Position numbers and translations under genes: made by a program. Positions 33,596 through 41,303 of a stretch of 64,000 nt of DNA are shown piece by piece. A model generated the notes under the pieces. It ran no database searches. It had not been told where the DNA came from and saw nothing but the letters and a program-made list of their open reading frames with translations. The stretch is from Rhabdaerophilum sp. SD176 (GTDB lineage Bacteria > Pseudomonadota > Alphaproteobacteria > Rhizobiales > Beijerinckiaceae). How positions within the stretch are numbered: position 1 is the stretch's first letter; the number at the start of each line of letters is the position of its first letter. The stretch covers positions 43,672 through 107,671 of the forward strand of contig NZ_JARJNS010000009.1 of NCBI RefSeq assembly GCF_030143245.1, read 5' to 3'.

Positions 33596-35737
33596 CTATT
33601 CGGCGGCGATGGGATAGGTGGCCACCGATGCCAGGCCCTCGGTCAGGAAGGCTGGGAGCGTGACAGCCTCTGAATTGGCATCCTCACTCCCTTCGCTCGC
33701 GGGCTGTGTGGGAGCTTCGACCGTCGTGGCAGATGGGGCGACAAGCGCGTGCGAGCCCATTTCATGCGTCGATCGCAAGGGGGCCGGCAACCAGTTCGCG
33801 CCAGTGACAAGGCGCTCGGCCTCGGTCGCCATGTCAGACTTCTTGAGGTGATCGATCATTTGTGCCGCCGCCTCGCCCTTCACCTCACGTACCGTCGCGA
33901 GGATCTGGGATTTCGTGACCTTCCCGAAGAAGCTTTTCGAGGTCGCAGCCCAATGGCGGCGCATATCGAGAACAACATGATCCGCAAGCCGGTCGGCATG
34001 AGCGAGTTCACGGGTGCGGCGGATATGCGGGAGTTGCAGTGCATTGACGCCTGTCGAGACGCACCAAGCGAAGAGGGCTGCGAGCGCATCCGCATCAAAA
34101 GCGACGAGGGCGTCCCAGAGATCAGCCGGATTCTTCGGTAGCATCCCGGCCCAGCGCGCCTGGCGAGCGCTCATGCGGTTGGCGACATCGCTTTCGCCAA
34201 GCTCGGCAGCATGGGCATCCAACGAGGAGGACCGGACATCGAGTTCGAGACAGGTTTCCGAACCGGCGAAGCGATAGAAGCTCTTGAGCACCAGGGCATG
34301 GGTCAAGGTGAGGAGCGCGGTATCGGGATCATCGGCGAGCGATTCCCGAAGGGCGAGCGTCCGATAGGCCGTGAGTTCAGCGACAAGGCGATCGGAGAGG
34401 CGGGCAGTGGTCTCGATTTCGACGTCATCGGCGTCCTCTGACGCGTTCGGCCCAGCGCCTCCAGACTGACCGGACAAAGCAGAATCATCGCCTGTGGTCG
34501 GATTGCCCGACGGCTGACCAGATGTGCTCGGAACCCGATCTTCGGGGCGGACATAGCCAGCCTCGATGCGCAGACGACCATCATGCTCGATGCTCACGAA
34601 AACGCCGGCATGGGCGATTTCGTGAGGGATGAAGATTTCGGAGCGTTCATCGACCGTGGCGAGGATGTCCTCGAGCTCGCCCATGCGCAGGTCGATTTCC
34701 TCGGGAAGCTCCTCGACGCCCTCGAATTTCTCCGACAGCGCGTTGTATTCGGCAAGGGCGGCGTCATAACGCGCCTGCTCATCAGCCGAGACCGGCACCG
34801 GTGTCGGTGAGAGCCGTGTCAGTCCGTTAAGATGGCCATAGGGGAAGCTGAGGGCCGTTTCGACCCATTTCCAGCCCTCGGTGGCGATGGCCTTGGCCTC
34901 TTCGGCCAGCTTCTCCGTCGCGAGGCGATCCAGCAGCGCGACATCCTGGAACCAGCCACCCCCATCATCCGAGAAGAGGTCACGGAGGATCAAACCGCCT
35001 GCCGCCTCATAGGCCGCAGCACCCACGAAGAGGACACGCCGATCATTGCCCCTGACCGCACCTTCCGTGAGAAGGCGGCGGATGACATACGGTTCCTTGT
35101 TGTAGCCATGCCGGATCTGCTCCCAGACCGCCTCCTGACGGGCATGGTCTGCGGTCACGCAGAACGCCATGAGTTGATCGAGCGTCATCTCGTCCTCGGC
35201 ATAGGCCGCAAGCAGGGTCAGGCTTGCAGAGGCGAGCTTCAGGCGTTGGTGAACGATCTGCGGCGAGACAAAAAACCGTGCCGCGATCTCATCGACCGAA
35301 AGCCCTTCGTCGTCGGCCAAAGCCTTGAAGGCCCGGAACTGGTCGAGCGGATGAAGACCGGCGCGCATCACATTCTCGGCAAGGGAATCCTCGATCTCGA
35401 TGCCCGTGGATTTGACGAGACAAGGGATCAGGTGATCAGGGTTGATGCGTCCTTCAGTCTGCAGCTTCTGCAGGGCGGCAAGACGCCGCCCACCGGCCTG
35501 GACCGCGAACTGACCGGTCTCGTCGCCGGCCTCATTCTTCAATGGACGCACAGAAAGCGACTGCAAGAGCCCACGACGCGCGATGTCCTCCGCGAGATCG
35601 TCAATGCTCACGGCGGCTCGAACCTTCCGGACGTTGGCAGCAGAAGCGACGAGCTGGGAAAGGGGAATCTCGCGAGGGGCGGCGAGGGCACCAACTATGG
35701 GCCTGTGAGTAACAGTGCTGGAATCCGTCTGGGTCAT
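33596..35737 (-). CDS. Long ParB/RepB/Spo0J-type DNA-binding protein
   Basis: About 713 residues. The N-terminal ParB domain shows IPLSQLVASAANVRKV, FAVQAGGRRLAALQKLQ (conserved GGRR box) and SLAENVMRAGLHPLDQFRAF. The central HTH is LSVDEIAARFFVSPQIVHQR. The C-terminal 400 residues, including an acidic coiled segment around 330-380, are specific to this plasmid subfamily. It is not the segregation ParB of this replicon, which is RepB; such long ParB-like proteins may regulate plasmid genes or have CTP-dependent or nuclease activity. ATG 35737 has GGAG at 9 bases; the ATG at 35746 directly abuts that site and is less likely. Confidence 0.85.
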   Translation of the reverse strand: MTQTDSSTVTHRPIVGALAAPREIPLSQLVASAANVRKVRAAVSIDDLAEDIARRGLLQSLSVRPLKNEAGDETGQFAVQAGGRRLAALQKLQTEGRINPDHLIPCLVKSTGIEIEDSLAENVMRAGLHPLDQFRAFKALADDEGLSVDEIAARFFVSPQIVHQRLKLASASLTLLAAYAEDEMTLDQLMAFCVTADHARQEAVWEQIRHGYNKEPYVIRRLLTEGAVRGNDRRVLFVGAAAYEAAGGLILRDLFSDDGGGWFQDVALLDRLATEKLAEEAKAIATEGWKWVETALSFPYGHLNGLTRLSPTPVPVSADEQARYDAALAEYNALSEKFEGVEELPEEIDLRMGELEDILATVDERSEIFIPHEIAHAGVFVSIEHDGRLRIEAGYVRPEDRVPSTSGQPSGNPTTGDDSALSGQSGGAGPNASEDADDVEIETTARLSDRLVAELTAYRTLALRESLADDPDTALLTLTHALVLKSFYRFAGSETCLELDVRSSSLDAHAAELGESDVANRMSARQARWAGMLPKNPADLWDALVAFDADALAALFAWCVSTGVNALQLPHIRRTRELAHADRLADHVVLDMRRHWAATSKSFFGKVTKSQILATVREVKGEAAAQMIDHLKKSDMATEAERLVTGANWLPAPLRSTHEMGSHALVAPSATTVEAPTQPASEGSEDANSEAVTLPAFLTEGLASVATYPIAAE

Positions 35738-35963
35738 GTCCGTCATCTCCGCGACGGCCGGGGAAGAACCTCTCTCTTCCCCTCTCAAACCGTCACAAAC
35801 GGCCCGAAATCACCTCTTCCTCCAGCCAAAGCCAGATGGACGTAAACCCCGACAGTTTCATAAAAAACGGTCAATACATGATCTAATATATTGCAGATTG
35901 TATTGTACGAAAGTCTATGGCATGGCTCCGCGCTTTCCGCCCACGGCACAGACGGGGAGACCA

Positions 35964-36224
35964 ATGCCGGAAAGCCTGAAGATACCAAAGATACCAGAGC
36001 GTGCGCCGATCGATACGCTGCTCCCCTATCTGCAGACATGCCCTGAAGCAAACGTCAAAGAGCTGATTGCTCGCAATCTCGCGACCGGCGTGTTTTACAA
36101 CGATCCGAACGAGGTTCTCTACTGGGCGACGGTCCAGATCGCCTATTCCGGCAAAGGTCTGCACGCATCACTTATCTCTGAAGCGATTGACCGATTGGGC
36201 AAACTGGCGCCGGTGAACCACTAG
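35964..36224 (+). CDS. Small conserved-type protein, function unknown
   Basis: 86 residues starting MPESLKIPKIPERAPIDTLL, with a GGGGAGA ribosome-binding site 5 bases upstream. The sequence has amphipathic helices (VKELIARNLATGVFYN, YWATVQIAYSGKGLHA) and no membrane segment. It is divergent from the long ParB-like gene. An upstream ATG at 35922 would add 14 residues without a better site. Not recognised. Confidence 0.6.
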   Translation: MPESLKIPKIPERAPIDTLLPYLQTCPEANVKELIARNLATGVFYNDPNEVLYWATVQIAYSGKGLHASLISEAIDRLGKLAPVNH

Positions 36225-36358
36225 AACGGATTTCCCTCCGACCCGGCCCAATGGGAACGGTCATCCATCCGAAGGTCTCTCATTGTGCGATCTATTGCGT
36301 ATCGTAGAAAATGTATGCACGCTGCAGCCAATCATTGGATCATGGATCGGGCAGGCAG

Positions 36359-36763
36359 ATGGCTCCCAAAGCGGGGCGCGGCAGAACCGCGGAAAAGACA
36401 TTGGCATCGGTACTCGGCATCAGGCTTGAACAGCTTGCGGCTGACCACGAGGATCTGGCGAGCTTTCTAGCCAAGGTCGGGATTTCTCCGGGGACCTACT
36501 ACCTGCTCGTCAAGGGCGACGCCAACCCGACGCTCGATACCCTCGAACTCATCGCGAAGGGTCTGGGGCTCTCGGTCTGGGAACTCCTCGGGCTCAACGA
36601 TGGCGTTGTGAAGAAAGCGCTGGATGCCCGGGACATTGATCTCGAGGCCATAAAGGCTTCCAGTCGGGCACGCGTCGAGGCGCTCGCGCAACTCGAAAGC
36701 CAGCGCGTCGAGTTCAAAAAGAAATCCACGGGGCAGGCGAAGAAGCCGGACAACGAAGCTTGA
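36359..36763 (+). CDS. XRE-family transcriptional regulator
   Basis: 134 residues. EDLASFLAKVGISPGTYYLLV and DANPTLDTLELIAKGLGLSVWELLG form the XRE helix-turn-helix. The C-terminal 50 residues are a charged helix, ending in a Lys-rich tail. The start at ATG 36359 is the most likely; upstream starts add residues that do not look like protein. Convergent with vapC, with a long shared hairpin between. Target unknown. Confidence 0.75.
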   Translation: MAPKAGRGRTAEKTLASVLGIRLEQLAADHEDLASFLAKVGISPGTYYLLVKGDANPTLDTLELIAKGLGLSVWELLGLNDGVVKKALDARDIDLEAIKASSRARVEALAQLESQRVEFKKKSTGQAKKPDNEA

Positions 36764-36812
36764 GCGCCTGATGTTCAACAACATTCTATTTTGTTGAACA
36801 TCAAGCGCTCAA
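36760..36812. terminator. Long bidirectional hairpin between convergent genes
   Basis: Arms 36760-36781 and 36791-36812 pair over 22 positions with a single C/A mismatch, around a 9-base loop. The hairpin contains the TGA of the XRE gene and ends one base before the vapC stop. A T-rich run is not obvious outside the stem, so it may act by blocking convergent transcription or as a protein site as much as by intrinsic termination. Confidence 0.7.
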
Positions 36813-37235
36813 TCATGCCGGGTTCTTTGGAAGCACCTCGACGCTTGCGGCCCCAGCGGCCGAAGCGAGCGCTCGATCAAGTGTCACAAGAGGCAAGCGT
36901 TTGCGCTGTGCGAGTTCCAGATAGGCAGCGTCATAGACCGTAAGCCCATGGTAATCCGCCAGTTGTAGCGTCGCCTTCCAGGCATGCCGTTCTGTCTCAG
37001 GATCAATCGAGATTTCCAAAGCGGAGAGATCAGCAAGAGCATCGCTCCGCTCTTGCGGCGATATCCGCTCTCGCCGTATGGCAACAGTCAGCGAATTGGC
37101 GACTTCCAGAACCCAAAGAGCGGGAACGACGGCACCCTGCTCAGCGATCTGATCGAAGATTGTATCAATTGCGGGCGTGGACTCGTCACTGAAAATCCAT
37201 GCCAGTGTCGCCGAGCTATCCAGAACAAGGCTCAT
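36813..37235 (-). CDS. vapC: VapC-type PIN-domain toxin
   Basis: 140 residues. PIN-domain acids are visible at VLDSSATLAWIFSDE (first Asp), VLEVANSLTVA (Glu), YHGLTVYDAAYLELA (third Asp) and LPLVTLDRALASAA (fourth Asp). VapC toxins are magnesium-dependent RNases that cut tRNA or rRNA when the antitoxin is lost. It starts in an ATGA-type overlap with vapB at 37232. Toxin-antitoxin modules stabilise plasmids. Confidence 0.92.
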   Translation of the reverse strand: MSLVLDSSATLAWIFSDESTPAIDTIFDQIAEQGAVVPALWVLEVANSLTVAIRRERISPQERSDALADLSALEISIDPETERHAWKATLQLADYHGLTVYDAAYLELAQRKRLPLVTLDRALASAAGAASVEVLPKNPA

Positions 37236-37483
37236 TTCCGGCCTTCATTCTTATAGGCGATCCAGTCGTCAACGGAGAGAACGGGACCGGTTCTATTCAG
37301 TTTGCGGGCACGAATCCGGGCTACTGCCTCGCGAGCAGCCTGGCGATCGCGCGCTTCATGCTCGGGAATGAGGCGCGCGATGGGCTTTCCATGGCGAGTG
37401 ATCACAACCTCCTCGCCCTTTTGGACGAGATCCAGCAGTGACCCGAGTGTGTTCTTTGCCTCGAACGCACCGATTTCGCGCAT
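37232..37483 (-). CDS. vapB: VapB/Phd-type antitoxin
   Basis: 83 residues, a Phd/YefM-fold antitoxin: MREIGAFEAKNTLGSLLDLV, then GEEVVITRHGKPIARLIP, the standard DNA-binding N-terminus. The basic C-terminal tail (RARKLNRTGPVLSVDDWIAY) would wrap the PIN toxin. Overlaps vapC by 4 bases. The pair is expected to bind its own promoter, which falls over the remains of a PIN gene at 37507-37641. Confidence 0.92.
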   Translation of the reverse strand: MREIGAFEAKNTLGSLLDLVQKGEEVVITRHGKPIARLIPEHEARDRQAAREAVARIRARKLNRTGPVLSVDDWIAYKNEGRK

Positions 37484-37506
37484 AGCTATTCTCCAAACCA
37501 GCTTAC

Positions 37507-37641
37507 CTAGCTTAAAATAAGCCCGCTAGGCAGCCGATGCAAGCGGAACTTACAGATATCCGTGGTCGCCAGGCGCATGAGAATATCCCGCGTCACAGCG
37601 GGATAGAGCACATTGGCGTCGAGGAGCGCGGTGTAGGTCAT
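37507..37641 (-). pseudogene. Truncated PIN-domain toxin gene
   Basis: Reading the minus strand from the ATG at 37639-37641 gives MTYTALLDANVLYPAVTRDI, then LMRLATTDICK: the N-terminus of the PIN toxins that pair with excisionase-like antitoxins. After about 30 codons the match stops, and the frame ends at a TAG at 37507-37509 after 44 codons, far shorter than the usual roughly 180 residues. The rest is missing, and the vapBC module follows directly. A replacement or deletion event is the simplest explanation. Confidence 0.75.
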
Positions 37642-37647
37642 CCCCGC

Positions 37648-38109
37648 TCAGTATCCCATGCCCTGCTCCTGAGCGTCGGCAACAAGAGCGTCGAGCACGG
37701 CTTCCCGGTCACGGTCGATCCGCGCCTTATAGGCCATGACGTCTTCCATTCTGACCCGGCGGTGCTTCCCAACTTTCCGGTGCGGAATGGCATTATCCTC
37801 AAGAAGCTTGATCAAAAACGGACGCGAGACATTGAGAACCCCGGCAGCTTGCACGGTCGTGAGCTCGGCATTCTCAGGGATGATGGTCACGCCTTGACCA
37901 GCAGCCATCGCGCCAAGGATATCCAGCAGGAGGTCAATGGCGACGGCAGGAAGCTCGATCGGCGCCTCCTGTCCGCGATCAATCACACGGACACGCAAAG
38001 GCTCGCTTCTGCGGACAAGCGAACCCAGGCGCTGAGCCGAGGAACGGGCAAGCGTAATTTCAGCCTGGTTGGGCGGCGGAGCACGATGTGCGGTGGTGGC
38101 GCGGGACAT
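37648..38109 (-). CDS. Excisionase-type HTH protein, orphan antitoxin
   Basis: 153 residues. The C-terminal segment ELTTVQAAGVLNVSRPFLIK plus HRKVGKHRRVRMEDVMAYKA is a MerR-like excisionase DNA-binding domain. The N-terminal 80 residues (LPAVAIDLLLDILGAMAAG) form the helical part seen in antitoxins that partner PIN toxins. Its stop is 6 bases before the start of the broken PIN frame, so it was probably the antitoxin of that toxin. It may now be an orphan or still regulate the region. Confidence 0.85.
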   Translation of the reverse strand: MSRATTAHRAPPPNQAEITLARSSAQRLGSLVRRSEPLRVRVIDRGQEAPIELPAVAIDLLLDILGAMAAGQGVTIIPENAELTTVQAAGVLNVSRPFLIKLLEDNAIPHRKVGKHRRVRMEDVMAYKARIDRDREAVLDALVADAQEQGMGY

Positions 38110-38234
38110 GACACTCTCTCTGATGGTGCTTGCGCACTCTTAAACGCATTAAGTGCTACAAATGAAATAAGTGCAAAGATTGTCAAGCGCCATGTCTGAC
38201 GTGCCGCATTGGAAGGCAGCGCTTGGCCTGTGAC

Positions 38235-38957
38235 TTAAACCTCTCCCGAGCCCACCATGATATCCGTCGCGGCCGGCGCTGGTGGCACGGCAGCAACAGG
38301 TTGGCCAGGCGGAAAATCCCCTGGCCCCTGCTCGCATGCGGGCGTGTTGGGATTGTTCTGACAATTCGGGTCGGCATTGGATTGCGCGGCGCGCGCCATG
38401 TCGCAGATGGTTGTGCCGTTCGAATCCGCGAAGCCCGAACAGCGCCCGGAATTCACCATGGTCTGGCAATTGCCAACACCGAGCTGGATGCAGGCGGCGA
38501 TAAAGCTCGCATCCACGCGTCGCCCATCAAACACGCCCATTTCGGTCAGACGGAGGACTACACCGGTTCTGTATCCGTCATTGGTCAGGCGCGCCCAGGC
38601 ATCGACCTGCTCCTGCAGGCTCATGCAGCCAAAGGTCTCTCGATCGACACCGGCATAGTCGCGAACGTTCCGATTGTTGAGCTGGAAGATGCCGGTGCAG
38701 CAGCTCCCATTGTAGACGCCCTTGTTTCCACCCGATTCAAAGCGGCCAAGCCCACCGAGGGAACAGGAGGTCGCTTTCAGCTCATCCCGGAGCGGCGAGG
38801 CGTTCACGGCGTTGGTGATCTCCTGAGCGGAGTAATTGGTGCGCTCGCAATATTGCTGGCGCTGAGCCGTAGCCGAGAACGGCATCAACAGAGCGACGAG
38901 AGCAAGCATTGCTGCACGGGAGAGTTGGCCCTGCTTCCACCTCTGGAGGTACAACAT
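38235..38957 (-). CDS. Exported lysozyme/transglycosylase-like protein
   Basis: About 240 residues from ATG 38957, which overlaps the upstream gene's TGA. A hydrophobic stretch AAMLALVALLMPFSATA followed by Gln is a signal peptide. RFESGGNKGVYNGSCCTGIFQLN matches the active-site glutamate and following loop of soluble lytic transglycosylases. Several cysteines suggest disulphides in the periplasm. The C-terminal 50 residues are Pro/Ala-rich. Likely to open peptidoglycan for the secretion channel; it would complement the degenerate VirB1-like protein encoded at 41304. Confidence 0.75.
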   Translation of the reverse strand: MLYLQRWKQGQLSRAAMLALVALLMPFSATAQRQQYCERTNYSAQEITNAVNASPLRDELKATSCSLGGLGRFESGGNKGVYNGSCCTGIFQLNNRNVRDYAGVDRETFGCMSLQEQVDAWARLTNDGYRTGVVLRLTEMGVFDGRRVDASFIAACIQLGVGNCQTMVNSGRCSGFADSNGTTICDMARAAQSNADPNCQNNPNTPACEQGPGDFPPGQPVAAVPPAPAATDIMVGSGEV

Positions 38958-39520
38958 CACGGCAACCGGAACTCGCGGGAGCAGCGAGATGCCCACTGGC
39001 CGCCGATCAAGGCACGCATCCGAACCACACGCCGCGCCGGATCAAACTGCACCTGCACGCTGTCATGCTGGTTGGCCAGAGGCGCCCCTTGCTCAGGTGG
39101 CTCAACGAGGCAGCCGGTATCCTCTATCGCGATCTGGACATTCCCGCCGGATACCAGCGCGATCTTCAGCGGACAAACCGAAGCTTCTCGTCCGCTGGCA
39201 TTGTGGTTCGCGCCATTGTCGCATTGTCGGGATGTCAGGACGGACACCACGAGGCGCTGATCGCCGAGTGCGAACGTCGATGCGAGCGCATTGATCCAGG
39301 CGTTACGCCCGCCAAGATCGCGCTTGAGTTCTTTTTCGACGAAGTCATTCTGGGATCGGATTTCAGCCGGCCACATCGTGGTCTGCAGAATATCCGTCGA
39401 GGATTTCTCGCGGAGATCGCGGAACTCCATCGACGTCCACTCGGCGTTCTGGGCGAGGGCAGAGCCACTGGTGGCGCCGAGAAGCACCCCCATCAAAAGG
39501 CCAAATTCGACAGGTCTCAT
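38957..39520 (-). CDS. Small exported protein, paralog A
   Basis: 187 residues with a signal peptide (LLMGVLLGATSGSALAQN). The last 100 residues share a pattern with the neighbouring protein at 39524: C, VCPLKIALV, C, FDPARRVVRMRA and a final CSRE. Four cysteines suggest two disulphides. Function unknown; it belongs to an operon of secreted proteins divergent from virB1, so it may coat or stabilise the secretion apparatus. It lies 3 bases after the paralog and overlaps the transglycosylase-like gene. Confidence 0.72.
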   Translation of the reverse strand: MRPVEFGLLMGVLLGATSGSALAQNAEWTSMEFRDLREKSSTDILQTTMWPAEIRSQNDFVEKELKRDLGGRNAWINALASTFALGDQRLVVSVLTSRQCDNGANHNASGREASVCPLKIALVSGGNVQIAIEDTGCLVEPPEQGAPLANQHDSVQVQFDPARRVVRMRALIGGQWASRCSREFRLP

Positions 39521-39523
39521 CTC

Positions 39524-40078
39524 TTACTCTCCTCTCACGGGGACCGATTGCGAACAGCCGTCCACGGCCTCTCCTCCTGCCACGACACCGAGGCGGATCG
39601 CGCGGGATCTGGGGTCATATGATGCATAGGCGCGCGGCCCCGCACCGCCTGCGGAAGCACCCACGAAACAGGCCTTGCCCTCGCGGATCGTCGTCCCGTT
39701 GGGATCGAAGCGCACGAGACGCATTGGACAAATCAAGACCTGCGGCGCGACGGGCCGAGGCTCACATGCCCCTTCGACCTGCAGGATCGACAACATGACC
39801 ACGACTTCTGGGGAGCGGATCACGACATTGGCGGCCATGGCTGATTGGCCACCTAGAGACGAATTGAGCGGGGCACTCTTAGACTTGGAGAAAGCTGCAA
39901 GCCGGTCATGCCAGAGCCGTGCCGTGGGCAACTGGTTCGGTCCGACGAGGCGAAGATCGACCATCGTCAGGGGTCGCCAGGCTTTGGCCGGATGCGGCTC
40001 GCTTTCGGCTCTCGAGATGGCAGGGGCAGCGCACTGCATGCCCATCGCCAGAGAGCATATCAAAAGCCAGCGCTTCAT
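39524..40078 (-). CDS. Small exported protein, paralog B
   Basis: 184 residues with signal peptide ICSLAMGMQCAAPAISRAES. The C-terminal part repeats the paralog A pattern: ACEPRPVAPQVLICPMRLV, a further Cys, SYDPRSRAIRLGVV and GCSQS. It overlaps the SNase-like gene by 4 bases. The pair looks like a diverged tandem duplication. Confidence 0.7.
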   Translation of the reverse strand: MKRWLLICSLAMGMQCAAPAISRAESEPHPAKAWRPLTMVDLRLVGPNQLPTARLWHDRLAAFSKSKSAPLNSSLGGQSAMAANVVIRSPEVVVMLSILQVEGACEPRPVAPQVLICPMRLVRFDPNGTTIREGKACFVGASAGGAGPRAYASYDPRSRAIRLGVVAGGEAVDGCSQSVPVRGE

Positions 40079-40650
40079 CGTGGCGCTCCAGGTCCAACGG
40101 GTTGAGCCGCGCGGAGCGTCTTGAGAATGATCGGCCCAGGCTCGGGTAAATCGACAAAAGCCCAGAGACCTGCCTTCGCCCGTTTCGCATCGAGTTCGGC
40201 CACAAAGTAGGGCAGGTGAACCGGCTTGCCGTCGGGCTGAAGTGCGGCGAATGCGAAACCCGAGGCGATCAGCGCTGTGCCAAGGTCAATCCGCGATCCT
40301 GAGGAACTGCTTCCTTTCGCTGCAGCGACGCAGGTAACGTAGCGGATACCGTTGGGCGCACCTTCGAGAACGTGCGCACAGAGCGGCCGATAGTCCCGGA
40401 TCAGGCTGATGAGCATCGCGAGGCTCGCTTCGCCGCAATCCCGCTTCTGGCCCGAGGCATTGGTGAAAGCCGTGCCTCGAAGGCAGGCCTGAACGCCATA
40501 GAGTCTGAAGCGCTGTCCGCCAGCGATCCAGCTATCGCCGGTCTCAAAAATTGCATTTTCGGGGATGGCGGCCCAGGGCGAAGTCTGTGCTGCCGAGGGC
40601 AACGACGCCACGAGCACACCCGCAGCCAACAGCCAGCTTGATCGGGCCAT
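40075..40650 (-). CDS. Exported thermonuclease (SNase)-like protein
   Basis: 191 residues with an N-terminal signal (WLLAAGVLVASLPSAAQTS). GGQRFRLYGVQACLRG corresponds to the SNase strand RLxGIDAPE but lacks the acidic residues of the active enzyme there. ALIASGFAFAAL and AELDAKRAKAGLWAFVDLPE match the C-terminal SNase helices. The substituted catalytic positions suggest a binding rather than nuclease role. Member of the secreted-protein operon next to the virB cluster; SNase-like proteins are common in conjugative regions. Confidence 0.72.
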   Translation of the reverse strand: MARSSWLLAAGVLVASLPSAAQTSPWAAIPENAIFETGDSWIAGGQRFRLYGVQACLRGTAFTNASGQKRDCGEASLAMLISLIRDYRPLCAHVLEGAPNGIRYVTCVAAAKGSSSSGSRIDLGTALIASGFAFAALQPDGKPVHLPYFVAELDAKRAKAGLWAFVDLPEPGPIILKTLRAAQPVGPGAPR

Positions 40651-40653
40651 CGC

Positions 40654-41193
40654 TCAATAGCCCCGAAGTGAAAAATAGAACCGCGACGTCTGACCACCGC
40701 TGGTGATGTCGACGTAATGCGGGTTTTCCCGCTGGGGCCTCGGGATTGGCAGGTCGGCGGGATCACAAACCGGACCGTTATCACCACGGCTTTGGCAGGC
40801 ACGTTCGAGCCGTGTTGGATCCGCGCATTGGTCGCCATTGGGATCGGGCCGCAAGGGCTCAGGACCGTTGTCACCGCCCGTCGGGCGCCCCCCGGAATAC
40901 GCAATCATTGGCGCCGGGCAGGGAAGATAAGGATCATAACCGAGCCCGCCAGCATTACCTTCGGGGCAGGTTGGCCAGGGACGACCACGGGCGAGCATCC
41001 GGAAGAGCTGCGTCATCACCGGCACGCAATAAGGAATGCCGGACCAGGATGGGTTCGAGGCGGCAGCACAAAGCAGAACCTTGCAGCCGAACGAGGCATC
41101 CTTTGCGTGCGCAGGCAGGGATGGCGTCATTGCCAACATCGCGGCAGTGGCGCCTGCGATCGCATATCGACGCAGCGGAAAGACCAGAAACAT
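40654..41193 (-). CDS. Cys/Pro-rich exported protein of the conjugation region
   Basis: 179 residues with a signal sequence (GATAAMLAMTPSLPAHAKD). FGCKVLLCAAASNPSWSGIP and YCVPVMTQLFRMLARGRPWP are strongly patterned, with several cysteines. The C-terminal half is low-complexity Pro/Asp/Gly. It resembles a conserved unnamed protein seen next to VirB/Trb clusters in alphaproteobacteria. First gene of the minus-strand operon and divergent from virB1. Confidence 0.72.
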   Translation of the reverse strand: MFLVFPLRRYAIAGATAAMLAMTPSLPAHAKDASFGCKVLLCAAASNPSWSGIPYCVPVMTQLFRMLARGRPWPTCPEGNAGGLGYDPYLPCPAPMIAYSGGRPTGGDNGPEPLRPDPNGDQCADPTRLERACQSRGDNGPVCDPADLPIPRPQRENPHYVDITSGGQTSRFYFSLRGY

Positions 41194-41233
41194 GTGGAGA
41201 CTCGACCCGCCCCAAAAAGGAGCATTTGTTGCG

Positions 41234-41262
41234 TTGACTTTAATACATTGTTTATTGCATAT
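41234..41262 (+). promoter_or_regulatory. Candidate promoter of the virB operon
   Basis: TTGACT at 41234-41239, 17-base spacer, GCATAT at 41257-41262, about 40 bases upstream of the virB1 start, in the AT-rich gap between the two divergent operons. The -10 is imperfect. Confidence 0.4.
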
Positions 41263-41303
41263 CGCTTGAAAGAGATCACCGCAACCCCAGAACGGTGATC
41301 CCT

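Noticed and set aside
34832..35845. 337-codon plus-strand frame opposite the ParB-like gene
   Set aside because: Antisense shadow; the minus-strand protein has clear ParB motifs.
38223..39260. 345-codon plus-strand frame across the secreted-protein operon
   Set aside because: Crosses two convincing minus-strand genes with signal peptides.
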